The translations under genes were made by a program, and so were the position numbers. The notes below the pieces were generated by a model that was not told the origin of the DNA, ran no database searches, and was given only the letters and a program-made list of their open reading frames with translations. Of a stretch of 64,000 bases of DNA, positions 23,094 through 33,944 are shown piece by piece. Numbering within the stretch: position 1 is the stretch's first letter; each line of letters starts with the position of its first letter. The DNA lies in assembly GCA_037176845.1 (NCBI GenBank), contig JAYKXP010000145.1, forward strand, positions 1-64,000, read 5' to 3'. This stretch comes from Paramarasmius palmivorus (lineage: Eukaryota > Basidiomycota > Agaricomycetes > Agaricales > Marasmiaceae).

Positions 23094-23829
23094 ATGCCTA
23101 GAAGGAAAAAATATACCACCAAAGAAGCCATACGCAAAGCCGATCGACTGAAAGCAGCTCGACATTATGCCAAAAATAAAGATACAATCAACGCAAAGCG
23201 AAGAGAGTCAAGGCAACAACAACATGAGCTTCAACGGTACGTGGATGCTTGTAATACTCGATGATTCTAACCTGAGGGCTTATATTAGGCAACGAAACCT
23301 ATCACGAGCACGGACAGAGTTGGAAAAACGGGAGCTTGAACAGAAGGAGCAAAAACGAGGTTCAATTGGGCAAAGGTGCGCTACCACAAGTCTTATACCA
23401 GTTACGAACTCATTCATCACTTACTCATGCAGCCATCCAATACACCGTGTCCGTGAAATATCTCAGTCTATCAACACGCTTACTGTGGTGTCACCAACTG
23501 AATACCTCGAGTGTCTGTATCAAGATTATCGTGCATGGGTCACAGGCCCCGGGACTGCACCATCCCCTCTCGAACTACCCAGCCGCCTATTTGACAACAT
23601 GATCGCTGAACTGAACCGTCTGTCAAGTACCCTGCTAGAGCAATACGGCAATGGAGAATACTACAAAGAAACAGAGGTCGTCATCCATCAAATGTGTTCC
23701 ATCTCAAGTTCTGTTGACGATATGCAGTTGGCTTTTTACGACGATTGTTTGGAGGAGAAACACACGACAGGCAAGCTCAAGTATCAGAGTAGCATTTATC
23801 GCGCTGCAATTAATGGTGAATTGGAATGA
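23094..23829 (+). CDS. Small basic 'MPR-K' family protein, copy 2
   Basis: The start ATG at 23094 gives MPRRKKYTTKEAIRKADR, then AARHYAKNKDTINAKRRESR. The intron GTACGT...ATATTAG (about 23236-23288) splits an Arg codon and joins QRNLSRARTELEKREL. A second probable intron (GTGCGC...CATGCAG) removes about 23374-23432. The rest (SPTEYLECLYQDYRAW ... RLFDNMIAELNRLSSTLLEQ ... DDMQLAFYDDCLEE) is an acidic helical domain ending at 23829, about 215 residues. It is a diverged paralogue of 6694-7464, with the same start motif, the same first-intron placement relative to the basic segment and the same two-part layout. Function unknown. It lies just outside the left hAT terminus. Confidence 0.6.
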
Positions 23830-24044
23830 GATACACATTTAACACTAGTTAATGTACATGATGACGCAGCAAGGGCACAGGATGTATTCAAGGAAGCCAT
23901 GGGGCCACGGCATCATCGTTATCGATGTTTGAACTTGGCACCCATGATATCGTGTGCTGGTAGGATGGAGGGAGAATTTTTGTTGACGACATTCGGGAAG
24001 GCAATATACGTAGGTGAAATTAATTGTAGTCCTAGAGTCTGGAC

Positions 24045-24200
24045 TAGGGGTGCCAACGGTTCGGCTGGCTCACCAGCTAAGCCGGTCCGGAGCGGGCACG
24101 GACCTACCCGGTTCACGGTAACGGCTCAGCCGGACCTGGTAGCACGAACCGGTTCGACCTGGGTCAAAGCAGGTTTAGCAGGGCGTAGCCACAACTTTTG
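24045..24200 (+). mobile_element. Left hAT-type terminus
   Basis: TAGGGGTGCCAACGGTTCGG starts here and is followed by GC-rich subterminal sequence rich in CCGGT/ACCGG words. The first 15 bases match, in inverted orientation, the sequence ending at 45612, with one mismatch (GGGG/GGGA). The YARNG start and the GTGCCAACGGGTCGG style are typical of hAT elements. The preceding 8 bases are GTCTGGAC. Confidence 0.65.
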
Positions 24201-24286
24201 AGCGCAAAGAGAACACGTCCAGAGTAGTTTATTGCTGAGTAGAAATACAATTTAGATGTATATACGCTACAGTACTGCTAATACGA

Positions 24287-24330
24287 TACATTGTAAGTAA
24301 TACGATACATTGTGAGTAATACAACTTGAA
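24287..24330 (+). repeat. Short tandem repeat
   Basis: Two units of AATACGATACATTGTRAGT in AT-rich DNA inside the left terminus. Confidence 0.6.
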
Positions 24331-24446
24331 TATGATACAAATTTCGTGTGGCGTCAATACACGGTAAACTATACGTAGTAGTAATGAGCGAGCGACTAGA
24401 CTAAAAAAATTGCTTGAATTTCAATACATTTCCAATACAACAAAGT

Positions 24447-25218
24447 TCAATTTCCTCCCATCTCCTCCTCCAATCCCTTGATCACCTCCCCAATAATCTC
24501 CATCGTTCGACTATCGTTGTAAGGACTCCAAAAAAGTTCCCTGTGTCGTTTGCCGCCTGTTGGTACAGGCGGATTAGCGATAAGAAACAGAAATAAGAAA
24601 AAACTTACACCCAGAGCAACGAAAAATGAGACGACGAAACCCAAGATCCATGAGCGCAAGGTGAACACATCGCTCTACTATGCGTTAGCGTGATAAAAAA
24701 GAGTAAGTAGACAAATACGCACCCATTTTACCAGCCCAACGAACCTCCCAAGAGTCCCTCAGCTTGTATCCATGCCCCTTACACAACCTATTCCACTCTT
24801 TCACCCGCCTCGGTACACAATTCGACCTTCCAACCTTCCAAAGTCTCCCAGTTCCTTCCTTCCTCTCCAAGACGTAAATCGAGCCGCGTTTGTCGGCTTT
24901 GCTGGGCTTCATCTTCATCTTGTGGCGGAGCGCTCTTGACCTTGCCATTGGGAGCGAGAGTGAGTGGTGGAGGATGAAGATGAAGTTGGAATGACGAAGT
25001 TGGGAAGAAGGTGGACGTGTTTGTAGTGGTCGAAGAGAGCTAGAGTACGAGAAATAGAAGAGAGATAAGATAATTGACGAGGATGCTCGAGAAAAATGAG
25101 TACTCACCGTCGTATGAGAAGAAGTCGCGTTGATAGAGACGACGCTGGAAGAGTGCACGGCTGGACAAAGAAGGGTGAGAAGGGTGAGAAAAAGGAATGT
25201 ACGCAGGCCAAAGGTCAC
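24447..25218 (-). CDS. T5orf172 / GIY-YIG superfamily protein with signal-peptide-like start
   Basis: The first exon from 25218 reads MTFGLRTFLFLTLLTLLCPA, a hydrophobic signal-peptide-like start, to a GTGAGT donor at 25107. The main exon (about 25039-24720) carries GSIYVLERKEGTGRLWKVGR and RRVKEWNRLCKG, the two-strand pattern of T5orf172/MUG113 domains. The next exon (VERCVHLALMDLGFRRL) and the last (through CSGCGKRHRELFW to GLEEEMGGN at 24447) join in frame across a GTAAGT...CAACAG intron and complete the family's His/Cys C-terminus. The domain is described as DNA-binding and belongs to the GIY-YIG nuclease superfamily. The join between the signal-like exon and the domain exon changes frame by one base with the introns I chose, so the true 5' end may be an internal ATG (24954) or a different acceptor. 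It is the first gene inside the left hAT terminus. Confidence 0.7.
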
Positions 25219-25863
25219 TCACAGTCGTAGGTAGAACAAGAAACAAGGTGAAATGAGGTGAAAGGACTTGATGGATAAGAAGTGGTAGCTAGATTGCGTG
25301 AAAAAAGAGATTAGATAGCGGCTTAAGATACTTGGACAAATACTCACCGACGAGACCGATGAGCGACATAAGCCTCAACGTAGAAGAGGTACCATAGTTC
25401 TGCAGGGTGCAACAATGACTCGCGACCTTGGGGACTAGGAGACGCTTTGACATTTTTGGCGCTTTGAGTTTCAACCCGGCGCCAAAGCACCTAGTATACA
25501 AAAGCGCCCACGCCAATGCAATAGTGTAAACTATAGATCGTGTATCCCGAGGCGTGTATTCCGTGGCGTTTATTCCGAGGCAGCATGCGATGTAGCAGAT
25601 CGTCGTGGTGGAGGTATGGTTGTCCCCACGCATGTCCCCGTAGGAATCCTCTTGATTCCCCATCGGCGAGTAACGACTCTGAATCTGTGATCCTAGGTCG
25701 CAATAATAGCCTCAGCGTGCTTGGTATTCTCATCCCTTAGTTCATAGGCGAGTTACGACTATCTTTAGCGTACTTCTTGGCGTAGCGAGTGAAGCCCTAC
25801 TCCGTGTCGAACCAGCCACCTGGGCGGTAGAGTAGTGAAGTAGCAAGTACGCGTGACACTCTG

Positions 25864-26290
25864 ATATGATCTGTACTTCGGTAGGAAGAGAGCGAATGCG
25901 GAGGTTGTAATGCTATTATATGACTTGTACTTCGAACGGTGCGAATGGCAGGTCGCGCTGAAGGGACTACAACGGGGAGTGGGGAGGTTTGATTTGGTGG
26001 CATCGACAGTGAATGCGGATAACGAATTGGAGGTCGTGAAGATATTATATGATCTATACTTCGGTAGGAAGAGACCATACAACAGCGGGGCTGAGTGGGG
26101 GATATTCACTTCGGATATCGCTGATAGCGAATGCGGAGGTCGTGATGCTATTATATGACTTGTACTTCGAATGGTACGAATACCGCCCGCGCTGAAGAGA
26201 CTATACAGCAACGGGAAGTCTGATCTGGTGGCACCAATAGCGAGTGCGAGGGTCCTGATGCTATTATATGATCTGTACTTCGAATAGAGC
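25864..26290. repeat. Diverged tandem repeat around ATATGAYYTGTACTTCG
   Basis: The motif TATATGAYYTRTACTTCG recurs at about 25864, 25918, 26047, 26154 and 26268, with similar flanks (GCTATTATATGA before; GAATG, GGTAGGAAGAG or GAACGGT after). Units are about 54-129 bp apart and diverged. A minus-strand reading frame crosses the array but its product is a repeat translation. Confidence 0.6.
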
Positions 26291-26411
26291 GACGAGCGAA
26301 CATAAAGAATGCCACGGAAATTGTAGAGCAGGAGCGAGAGATGGTGAGTATCTCGTAGTAGAAGACGAGGCACGTCTTTCGGAGGGGGCTTGGGGGCAGT
26401 GGCATCAAACA

Positions 26412-27000
26412 CAGCTCTGTAAGCTTCATACCCTTTCGATGCTGCCTTCCGCTTGTTGCTAGTGGCGAATTTGGCACGGTACGGGTGGAAGTCATCCAAC
26501 CTGACAGGCGAGTTAGGACGTAGGCTTAGAGCTGCAAGATACACACTCACATCAACCTTCGACCCTTTTGATATAGCAGAATGAATGGGGTGCTTGCCAA
26601 GGGTGTCGAGGATATCGTCGTGCTCGGACTCGATATCTTTTGTAGTACATGTCGATCTCCGTTCCTTCTGCTCGATCAGATCACCTCAACGATGTTCCTG
26701 GTCTGATGAGGCGACATGTTCCATGTCTTTGACCATCTCTATAGAAGTTCATGAGGATCTGCTGCTCGGTAGTTGCAAGAGGAATTGCAGACCTTCGTAA
26801 CGCTCAGTCAGCTCGGCAAAGTAGGTCTTCGCAGGATTTAGACACCAAGAAGCGAATTCAGCTGAGCCTTGTTACTCTTCTTTTGCTCGATCGAAGAGGT
26901 GATTCTCTGCGACTCTAGCGCCAATTTCTTGTATACGACAGAGAGCAAGTTGCACCCCTCAACGATGAGTCCTTGGTCTCACAAGACGACCTGTTTTGTA
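26412..27000 (-). pseudogene. Decayed coding remnant, coiled-coil character
   Basis: On the minus strand one frame reads through KTYFAELTERYEGLQFLLQ, MVKDMEHVASSDQEH, DLIEQKERRSTCTTKDIE and HDDILDTLGKHPIHSAISK, and then (across a GTGAGT...TGTCAG intron near 26500-26550) LDDFHPYRAKFATSNKRK and SKGYEAYRA. It is interrupted by three TGA and one TAA codon. The amino-acid composition looks like a real helical protein, but no family was recognised and the open stretches between stops are short (20-45 codons), so it could be fortuitous. Confidence 0.35.
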
Positions 27001-27372
27001 GGATTTCAAGGTGCGAAGCGTAGAGGAGAGCGTGCCGCATGGACCCGGCAAAGTCATATCTTCATCAGCCACCGCTGGACTCTGCCTATTTCTTTTGAGC
27101 GGTAACCAGGATTCGGTCGTGCGTATTCAGCTCTGGCTTGGAATGACTGTATCAAGCTAGTTTAGTTTTATTTCCTTAGAACAGTTTAAAATCAACGTAC
27201 CGGAGGCATAGGTTGAAAAGACATGCAGGACCTATTACCATTTGCAATAACGACATTCTTTGGCACGATGGGAGCTAAAGCGTTTGTGAGTGAGATCCTA
27301 GCATGTATCTTGAGGGCTTACGGGTATAAGTAGCAATGAGACCTGGACCAAGGTCCATGAATGTTGCTTACA

Positions 27373-27447
27373 TGTCTGTTGGCTTCCCCGCGACAGCGGG
27401 TACTAATCCCTTGAGCCACGAAGAGGCCAGACATATTCAAGGGGTAG
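27373..27447. repeat. Diverged copy of the Spt5-like gene's 3' flank
   Basis: TGTCTGTTGGCTTC..., CCCTTGAGCC and AGAGGCCAGACAT align with 28441-28512 and 35349-35420. In each case the sequence sits just beyond the 3' end of a minus-strand gene (the RGG protein here, the Spt5-like protein in the other two). Confidence 0.6.
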
Positions 27448-27591
27448 ATTTGTATTCAGCATCGAGATATTTAACGCACAATGTTTTTATAGCTCAACGG
27501 CATTAAGATGCAATCATCAAACATAGCTTACAAAGCCACAAGAAAGGATACGATGTCGAAGCTACGGACTCGAATCGGACGACTACATTGC

Positions 27592-28210
27592 TTAGTTTCC
27601 ACCTCTACCTCTACCCCTTCCTCTGTTTCCAGTCCCTGTACCTCTACTGTTGACAGAGACACCTCGACCGAGATTTTTGCCTCGGTGACTACGAATAGTG
27701 GGAGCTCCACGACTAGCAATGGTAACTCCTTGACCACGACCAGCACCACGACTTCCACCATGGGGATGGTGAGCTTGAGCTCTACCAGGCATGCTACCTC
27801 GGTGACTACGAATTGGGGGGGCTCCACGAGCAGGAATGGTGACTCCATGACCACGGCCAGTGCCACGATTTCCACCAAGACCTGTACCGCGAATAACAGC
27901 GGTGATTCCACCTGGTACATTCCCGCGGCCACGTCCACCGACAGCTACGTGTTGACCTCGAATTCCTCGACCAACTCTGCCCAACAACTCTGTGCCATCT
28001 GAGAATAATGGGTCTGTCGTTCTGGCAGAGTCACGTTCCCGGTGCAACCATGGGTGAAAGGGGCCTTTGGTTTCGGGGATCGTGTCATTGCTTTCAATGG
28101 ATGTATCGGCGTCGGCACCTTCGATATCAACGAGAGAGGTTTCTGTATTCAAAAGGTGAGTAAATATCGATGAATAAGTTGATACAATTACCTGTGTCGC
28201 TGTTTGCCAT
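27592..28210 (-). CDS. RGG-repeat protein
   Basis: The start ATG at 28210 gives MANSDT. A short exon ends at 28192, the intron (GTAATT...ATACAG) ends at 28143, and the second exon restarts at 28142 (ETSLVDIEGADAD), in frame to the stop at 27592, about 190 residues. The first 60 residues are acidic. The rest is Gly/Arg-rich with RGRG/RGG motifs and two copies of a unit like GRGxGVTIxxRGAPxIRSHR. Such RGG tracts usually bind RNA and can be arginine-methylated, so a nuclear or RNP role is plausible. No folded domain is visible. It lies inside the hAT-bounded region next to the Spt5-like gene on the same strand. Confidence 0.55.
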
Positions 28211-28430
28211 TGATATGGGGGTAGACGGGCTGTTCCGTCTGCTAAAAGCGTCGTTTAAATATGTCCTACACCAACACCCTGAATGGCAACCTAAAGGCCG
28301 TGATGTAAACAATTCAGCCTCGAAGTTAACTCGTGGTGATGTCGGCCTTGATAATGAAAAACCTAAAATCGTAAATGAAACCACAAGAATACGTCAAAGG
28401 CACGAAAAGATACGAACAAAGATTGCAGGC
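28211..28430. other. Short spacer upstream of the RGG gene
   Basis: Promoter-side spacer of the RGG gene. It ends at the left breakpoint of the duplicated block. Confidence 0.3.
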
Positions 28431-28633
28431 AGCAGAGTGATGTCTGTTAGCTTCACCGTCAAGACGGTTACTGGTCCCTTGAGCCGCGTAGAGGCCAGAC
28501 ATCTTTCAAGGGTTCGAGGTATTCAGAAGATTTATCATTACGCGCGATCTATCTATAATGTAATAATAAACATCCGAGGTAAGTTAAGAAAATACAGATA
28601 CATAATACCGTCGATAATTAGCAATATGATAAT

Positions 28634-31600
28634 CTAAGTCTCGGTCGTCTTCCGTCTCTTCTGGTTGCGCTGAACGCCTTTCTTTTCTTTGATCTCTTGT
28701 GCCTCTTTGTCCATGCGAGTGAAAGCCTCCTTCTCAAGCTCTATCTGACACACGTCTGAAGCCCGCAACTTATACTCTACATTCGCATCTACAGCTCCAG
28801 TTTCGCTGTCGACAGAGCAACACGCATACATGGCTTCGGATTGACTGGCCAAGTTGCGAGGAACAGTAGCAATGCGAACAGCGTATTCCCCGGCATGGTC
28901 TCCCTTTAGCACATACAGTGCCTTCTTCGTCTGAACAGCGATTCCCCGCATTTCGATTCGCATGGCATTGGGAAGAATGCGATCTTGTTTTTCGTGCCGA
29001 TAGAAAATACAGCGATCTCCGAGTTCCGTGTAGCCCACTTTGACCGTCCGTTCGAGACCTTTGAATGTATAGCGAAACTGGTCATCTTTACCGAAGAGTT
29101 TAACCCAAAACAGGAGTCTGGCGGGTTTCCCCTGAAGCTCATAAAGCCAACGATGGCTTGGATGTGCATCATCGGACCACGTTCGGCGACACCGCACATT
29201 AACTGGTGACTCTAGGAACTTCAACATCTTCTGGATGTCTTCTGGAGTTACTACCGGCATCGGTCTTGTTGCTGGCTTGTCGATGACCAATTCATCCGAT
29301 ATCGCTATGTGCTTGTAGCTCGTGCGACCCATGATACGGTCTCTCATCTCTGCAATGCTACCGGTTTCCTCGTCGCTAGGGTCATTATCGATGTCACAAG
29401 CCCAAGACGAGGAATGCAGCCGGCTATCGGGTTCGTGGAGGTAACGGGATGATGATGAAGACCCGTAATATGTTGGAGGATTGAATTTCGGATGAGAGTA
29501 TCCAACGCGAACTACAAATGGTGGCTGGGCTGCTTCGACGACATGTAGGGGCATCTGCGAGCTGAATGAAGTCAGTCATCTTCGACACACCACTTATGAT
29601 AAGCACATACTCAAGGTCAAGAACGAAGTCATAATCCACTTCGAACCTGTCACCGACAGACCCTTGCACAATCCATTCCACCTGTATCATCAAACCGCTT
29701 GCTGTCTGGCACCCATATCTGACATCTGTCACCCGCGCTCTACCTCTATATCCCCGAGAAAAGACGTCGACCTCTCTGAACATCCAAGGAATACTGTGAA
29801 CATGGCCATTGCGAACTTCTCGATCAATTTGCGCTGGAGTGAGGAGTTCGGGGTGTTTCTCCGCCAAGATACGTCGGACATCCTTTGGATCGGTTTTGAG
29901 AAACGATGTCTGATACTCAGCAGCTTCCATCCAGGGAATGCTGGGTACGGATTGAGAGAATATGCTCCGCTGCGGTGGTGTGTAGCGAACCAGAAAATTC
30001 GGCTCCACCAACACCTGGATATGTTCCTTTTCCTTCAGAGTACAAGAACCTTTCTGAATCTCCATGATGTTCCTGGTGTGGACGAGAGTCTGAAGATGTC
30101 CGCAACCATGGAATTCACTCTGCTCGACCACGAACCCATCCCATCCATGAATCGTGTGCTGAACCAAATCGCCGGTCTTCCAAGACTTCTGGACACCCCA
30201 GCCAACATGTCTTCGTATGTTATCCGTGTCTACGGTGTAGAGACCATCCTGTTCCACTGCTACCACCTCTCCCAAGATGCCAGAGGTTCTGGTTACGACA
30301 CGCTCGCCCACTTGAAAGTCCCAACCAGCTACACGCGGGAAGTGGTCCGTGAGGATAGGATGACTGCAAGAATAGAAGAGCATGCCTTCCCGTGGCGTAA
30401 GAGGACGATGGAGGGGTTTGACGAATTCGGTAGAGACAACTTCTACGCGAAGACCATGATCGACGTTGTATCTGCAAGTAGACAAAAACTCTCGGGATAG
30501 AGACTCGACATCATGCAAGCATTGCACTACCTCATCATGCAAGCTCACTTGGTACGCACCGCTGGTCTGTATTGCCTTCACTGGCACACGCGGAATGAGG
30601 AGAACAGTGAGCTCTTTGCAACCAGATGACACCACTATTGCGGCATCACCATGATAGTGTCTCAAGCTATCGCATCGCTTGAGTGTCTCTGGTGGTATCG
30701 AGTGTTTGGAATGCGTATGTTGAGGGATGGCGTCTCGTGTTTCGTCCTTGCAAGCAATTGGCTCTTCAGGAGGAGCATTCGTGGCTAACTCCTCTTCTGA
30801 TATTGACCATGTAGCGTCTGGGAGTTCTGAAGGAGGAGGTGGAGGCGTTGTGTAACGACATTCGTTTTTCCTGACTTTGTGAGGTGGATTGGTGTATAAA
30901 CACACCCAGCTACCAGTTGAATGCTCGAGGGCAGCTCTTTGATAGTGTTCGATTAGTAGCTGCAAGGACAGAGGTGTCTCGTAGACGTCCATCTGTACCA
31001 TTTTGATGCCGTTGAGGCCTGTTGGACTCCTAACGACATGCCGACACATGCTCAAAGCGAGTGCGGTTAAAGCTGGATTTTGGGTTTCCACATAGAGGAA
31101 ATTGTCCTTCGGCCGCCTGGCATAGAGAGTCACATCGCAGTCTGCTGGCCTCTTGGTCCGAAAAGTTTTGCAGAATTCCTTCCACCAACATATGACATCA
31201 CGCTGGCGTTTGGACTGATTGGTGGTCAGTTTCGGATGGAAGTTATTATAAGGTATGACTTACGTGGACATACACAAGCCATATTGACTGTAACCCATGC
31301 TTTTGACGTGTTTTCTCTCTGCGTTCAGCAGCTTCGCTGTTTGGTTCGTTATAGAGTGTCATCATTACTTTGTCCACGTAATTGTAAGTCCTGGAGTCGA
31401 GTTTCTTCTTTCCAAAGTCTACGAATGGTATGCTGGGCTTGGATATCCTTTCCTCGTCTGGTCTGAGCTTCGTTGTGATAGCGTGATAGTTGATAGAAGG
31501 ACTAGCGTCCTCGTCATCTCCAACAATGAATCCATCTGTCCAAACAGTTAGGATAAGTAATGTGTAAGACTATCAGAACATACCCATATCCTCGTCACCC

Positions 31601-32124
31601 TCGTCATCCTCTTCATCGTGGCTGACCTCTGCTTCCAGGTCAAGGAAGCCCGAGACACCATCCATATCCCCCCTATTGCGCTTTCGCTTCTTCGACGTTC
31701 TTTGGGTGGGCGATACTTCTCCTGTCGACTCTGCAGCACAGATACCAGGAGGCGACGGCGGATGAGAGGAGATAAACCGTGGTGAGGAGCACGTCTCTGT
31801 ATTTGAGGAAAGCTCGACATCCTGAAATGAATAACTCGCTGACGAAGGCCCATCTTCAACGCGTTTAGGGCTTGTGATGAATTCGGGGGTTTTCGCAGTC
31901 ATTGGCCCGTCTATATGGCGAAATGGACGTGGCGAAGCGGACTGGAAAGTGAAGGTTTCCCCTTCAACATACTCAGGCGTTTGCGCCCCTTGAAAACGTG
32001 TGGTCTCTATCTCTTCAGTTGTTGTATCTTGGATCCCAGGGCCTGTTTGAATCGCCCCAACTGTGATCAGAGCATCGTCGTTGCATTCGTGTATCGTAGT
32101 CGTTGTCGAAACCTCAAAATCCAT
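28634..32124 (-). CDS. Spt5-like protein (acidic region, NGN, KOW-like), copy A
   Basis: Exons 32124-31584, 31535-31264, 31214-29611 and 29561-28634 splice in frame (3,345 nt, 1,114 residues), close to the length of cellular Spt5. Residues 1-180 are disordered with SKKRKRNRG and the acidic tail FLDLEAEVSHDEEDDEGDED, like the Spt5 N-terminus. Residues about 255-350 read IWLVYVHSKRQRDVIC...NFLYVETQNP, the start and core of an NGN domain. KOW-like segments follow (FQVGERVVTRTSGILGEVVA; WKTGDLVQHTIHGWDGFVVE). The C-terminal 300 residues carry WLYELQGKPARLLFWVK and a final basic KKKGVQRNQKRRK. Cellular Spt5 partners Spt4 and clamps RNA polymerase II. This transposon-borne form is unlikely to be the essential gene. 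Open throughout, so potentially functional. Confidence 0.7.
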
Positions 32125-32842
32125 CGTATTACAATCGATGCATAAGGTGCTGTCCGTATATTCGTCTCTCCGTCTGGGTATTGTGGATTCCTAGCATAAA
32201 AAAACATGGCTTCAGCATGCGTATTTGAAGCTTCATTTTGGAGGTTTAAACTCGAACTCGTATCTCATTTTTTTTCGGTATATCTTATATCCTTCATTGT
32301 TATTCGTCTTATACTATTGATAGTGTACTCTATACTACGAGGAGGAAAGTAATTTACCTTAGAGATTATCCGCAGTGTCGTAGACGCTGCCTCGTTGTGG
32401 TTTGATGCAAAGTCCAAAATTACGTACCCATCCGGAAAGGCCGAGCCTTGAGGCAGGCATGAGGAGCACATGTACGAGGGTCTGTGCTCACATGAGCACA
32501 GACCCTCGCAGGCAACACTGAATCACGCAACACAAGTTAGCGCTCTGAGCGGACTTTGAATCCGGTTGCTCCTTCTCTTGTACCTCCATCATCCCTATGT
32601 CCCTACGCATCCCTATGTTATCCCTCCCCTCCTTAGCCTCATATGTATTAGTGTCGATAATGTACATGTTAATTAGTATGAAAAATGTATTTAAATCAAT
32701 GAAATTCCAATGTAAGTACGCCCAAAAATTATGAAGACCGAGATGGCACCATGCTACTCGTTCTTCAAGTATTGTCACGATTATTAATGCAACTCTGCAG
32801 GGCATGCGTTTACGCTCCTTGTTCCTGCAATCGGCATCCAGG
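32125..32842. other. Promoter-side spacer with a 34-bp palindrome, unit A
   Basis: Divergent spacer between the Spt5-like gene (-) and the plus-strand small gene. Short minus-strand reading frames occur but none is recognisable. The palindrome is listed separately. Confidence 0.4.
32475..32508. repeat. Perfect 34-bp palindrome with CA centre, unit A
   Basis: Arms CGAGGGTCTGTGCTCA and TGAGCACAGACCCTCG flank a CA dinucleotide. It could extrude as a hairpin or act as a dyad protein site between divergent genes. Confidence 0.9.
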
Positions 32843-33270
32843 ATGTCCACCGAAACACAAGACAGAGAAGAACGACGGAGAACTCGTAGAGTCGTGGTAG
32901 TGGCGTCTTTGGCGAGCACGATTAGGAAAGTGGGCTACAGTCGCACCAAAGCTACGGATCCTGGTGAGTAACAGACCCTTTTTTTTTTTGCTTGACTCAT
33001 CCTCCATCCCTGACAGAGATTCGATCTCGTTGGTCAAGTCATACATGTCACGTACGTCAATATCTTTTGCTGTTGAAGATCAACGTCGCATATCAATACT
33101 CCTTCACAGTTACAGGATCCGCACCGTGCACGTAAGAAGGCCGAACGTGTTCTTTGGAACGAAACATGCTATGTCCTTATCCGAGTCTTCCGTGAAGTTC
33201 ATATCCGTTACTTTGATGGTATGTATCCTATTTTATGATTGGTTTATCATTCTGATTTGCGCCAGCATGA
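32843..33270 (+). CDS. Small basic protein of unit A, unknown function
   Basis: The start ATG at 32843 gives MSTETQDREERRRTRRV. Three exons chain in phase: donor GTGAGT at 32965 (acceptor CTGACAG), donor GTACGT near 33053 (acceptor CTTCACAG), donor GTATGT near 33220 (acceptor CGCCAG). They end YFDA and a stop at 33268-33270, about 90 residues. The last large exon (HRARKKAERVLWNETCYVLI) has an amphipathic look. No family was recognised. In unit B the eleventh codon, CGA, is TGA, so only this copy can be full length. Confidence 0.35.
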
Positions 33271-33803
33271 GCGTCATCATTAATCACAACGAGCTCGGTC
33301 CAAAGAATCCGAGCCCATGGCCCCATTTCTTGGATATTAACGCGTTCTTCCAGTCGTTCGGCTTTTGCCTCGCATCGTTGGTGTAGAGATCCAATGCCTC
33401 CCGTACGTCACGATACTTGTATTCGCTCTACTGCCCTAACTTTCGCGTCTTCACAGGTACAGGCCCCACATCACGTATGTAACAGGGTGAACGCGTTTTT
33501 GGAACGATAATCCCAGATCCAACTTTTCATGTCGGCGTTATGGAACACGTTCCGTTGCTAAGTCCGTATTCTATGTTTTTCTTGTTTATTTTTGCTAATT
33601 CCATGTTAACCTATTTTCTGATTGGTTCTAGTAGGTGACGCCGCCTTACTTCAACGAAAACGCGCTTCGGGCGATGAATTCGAGTTCATACATGATCATT
33701 CTTCAGGTATGAACGCGTTTTTTCGAACTTCTGCATTTGCCTACTGATTCGGCACTTCCAGCTACAAATAACGGGTGTAACTCACAGCTAGTTACCCAGA
33801 GAA

Positions 33804-33944
33804 ATGGCAAAATATCGCTTTCAACGAGGCCGGAAATTGAGGCGCGCGCGACGAACTAAGAAGAAAGGCAAAAGCTCTCCTTCACCCAGCCCCTCACCGC
33901 CTTCACCTCCCAGTCCCTTACCCTTGGTAGCCATACCCCGACGT
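33804..33944 (+). CDS. 46-codon basic, Ser/Pro-rich reading frame, unit A
   Basis: Starts MAKYRFQRGRKLRRARR, then KKKGKSS and an SPSPSPPSPP run, ending VAIPRR. It may be a stand-alone small protein or one exon of a larger gene, since splice-like borders follow. It is conserved in unit B at about 40711. No homology was recognised. Confidence 0.25.

Larger units (their letters stand above)
25219..27591. other. Interior of hAT-bounded region, mostly decayed
   Basis: Apart from the tandem motif array and the decayed minus-strand frame listed separately, no gene is recognised. 27373-27447 resembles the left end of the 6.9-kb duplicated block. Confidence 0.4.

Noticed and set aside
25765..26550. 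261-codon minus-strand protein
   Set aside because: Most of it is a translation of the diverged tandem repeat; only the first part, upstream of the repeats, looks protein-like and is treated as a pseudogene fragment.
27508..28002. Ser/Thr-rich plus-strand frame with TSTTSTT runs
   Set aside because: It is the antisense of the Gly/Arg-rich RGG gene, which has a proper start exon and intron.
29664..30500. 278-codon plus-strand reading frame (and its twin at 36572-37408)
   Set aside because: It lies wholly antisense to the large Spt5-like exon, has no domain character and is duplicated only because the exon is.
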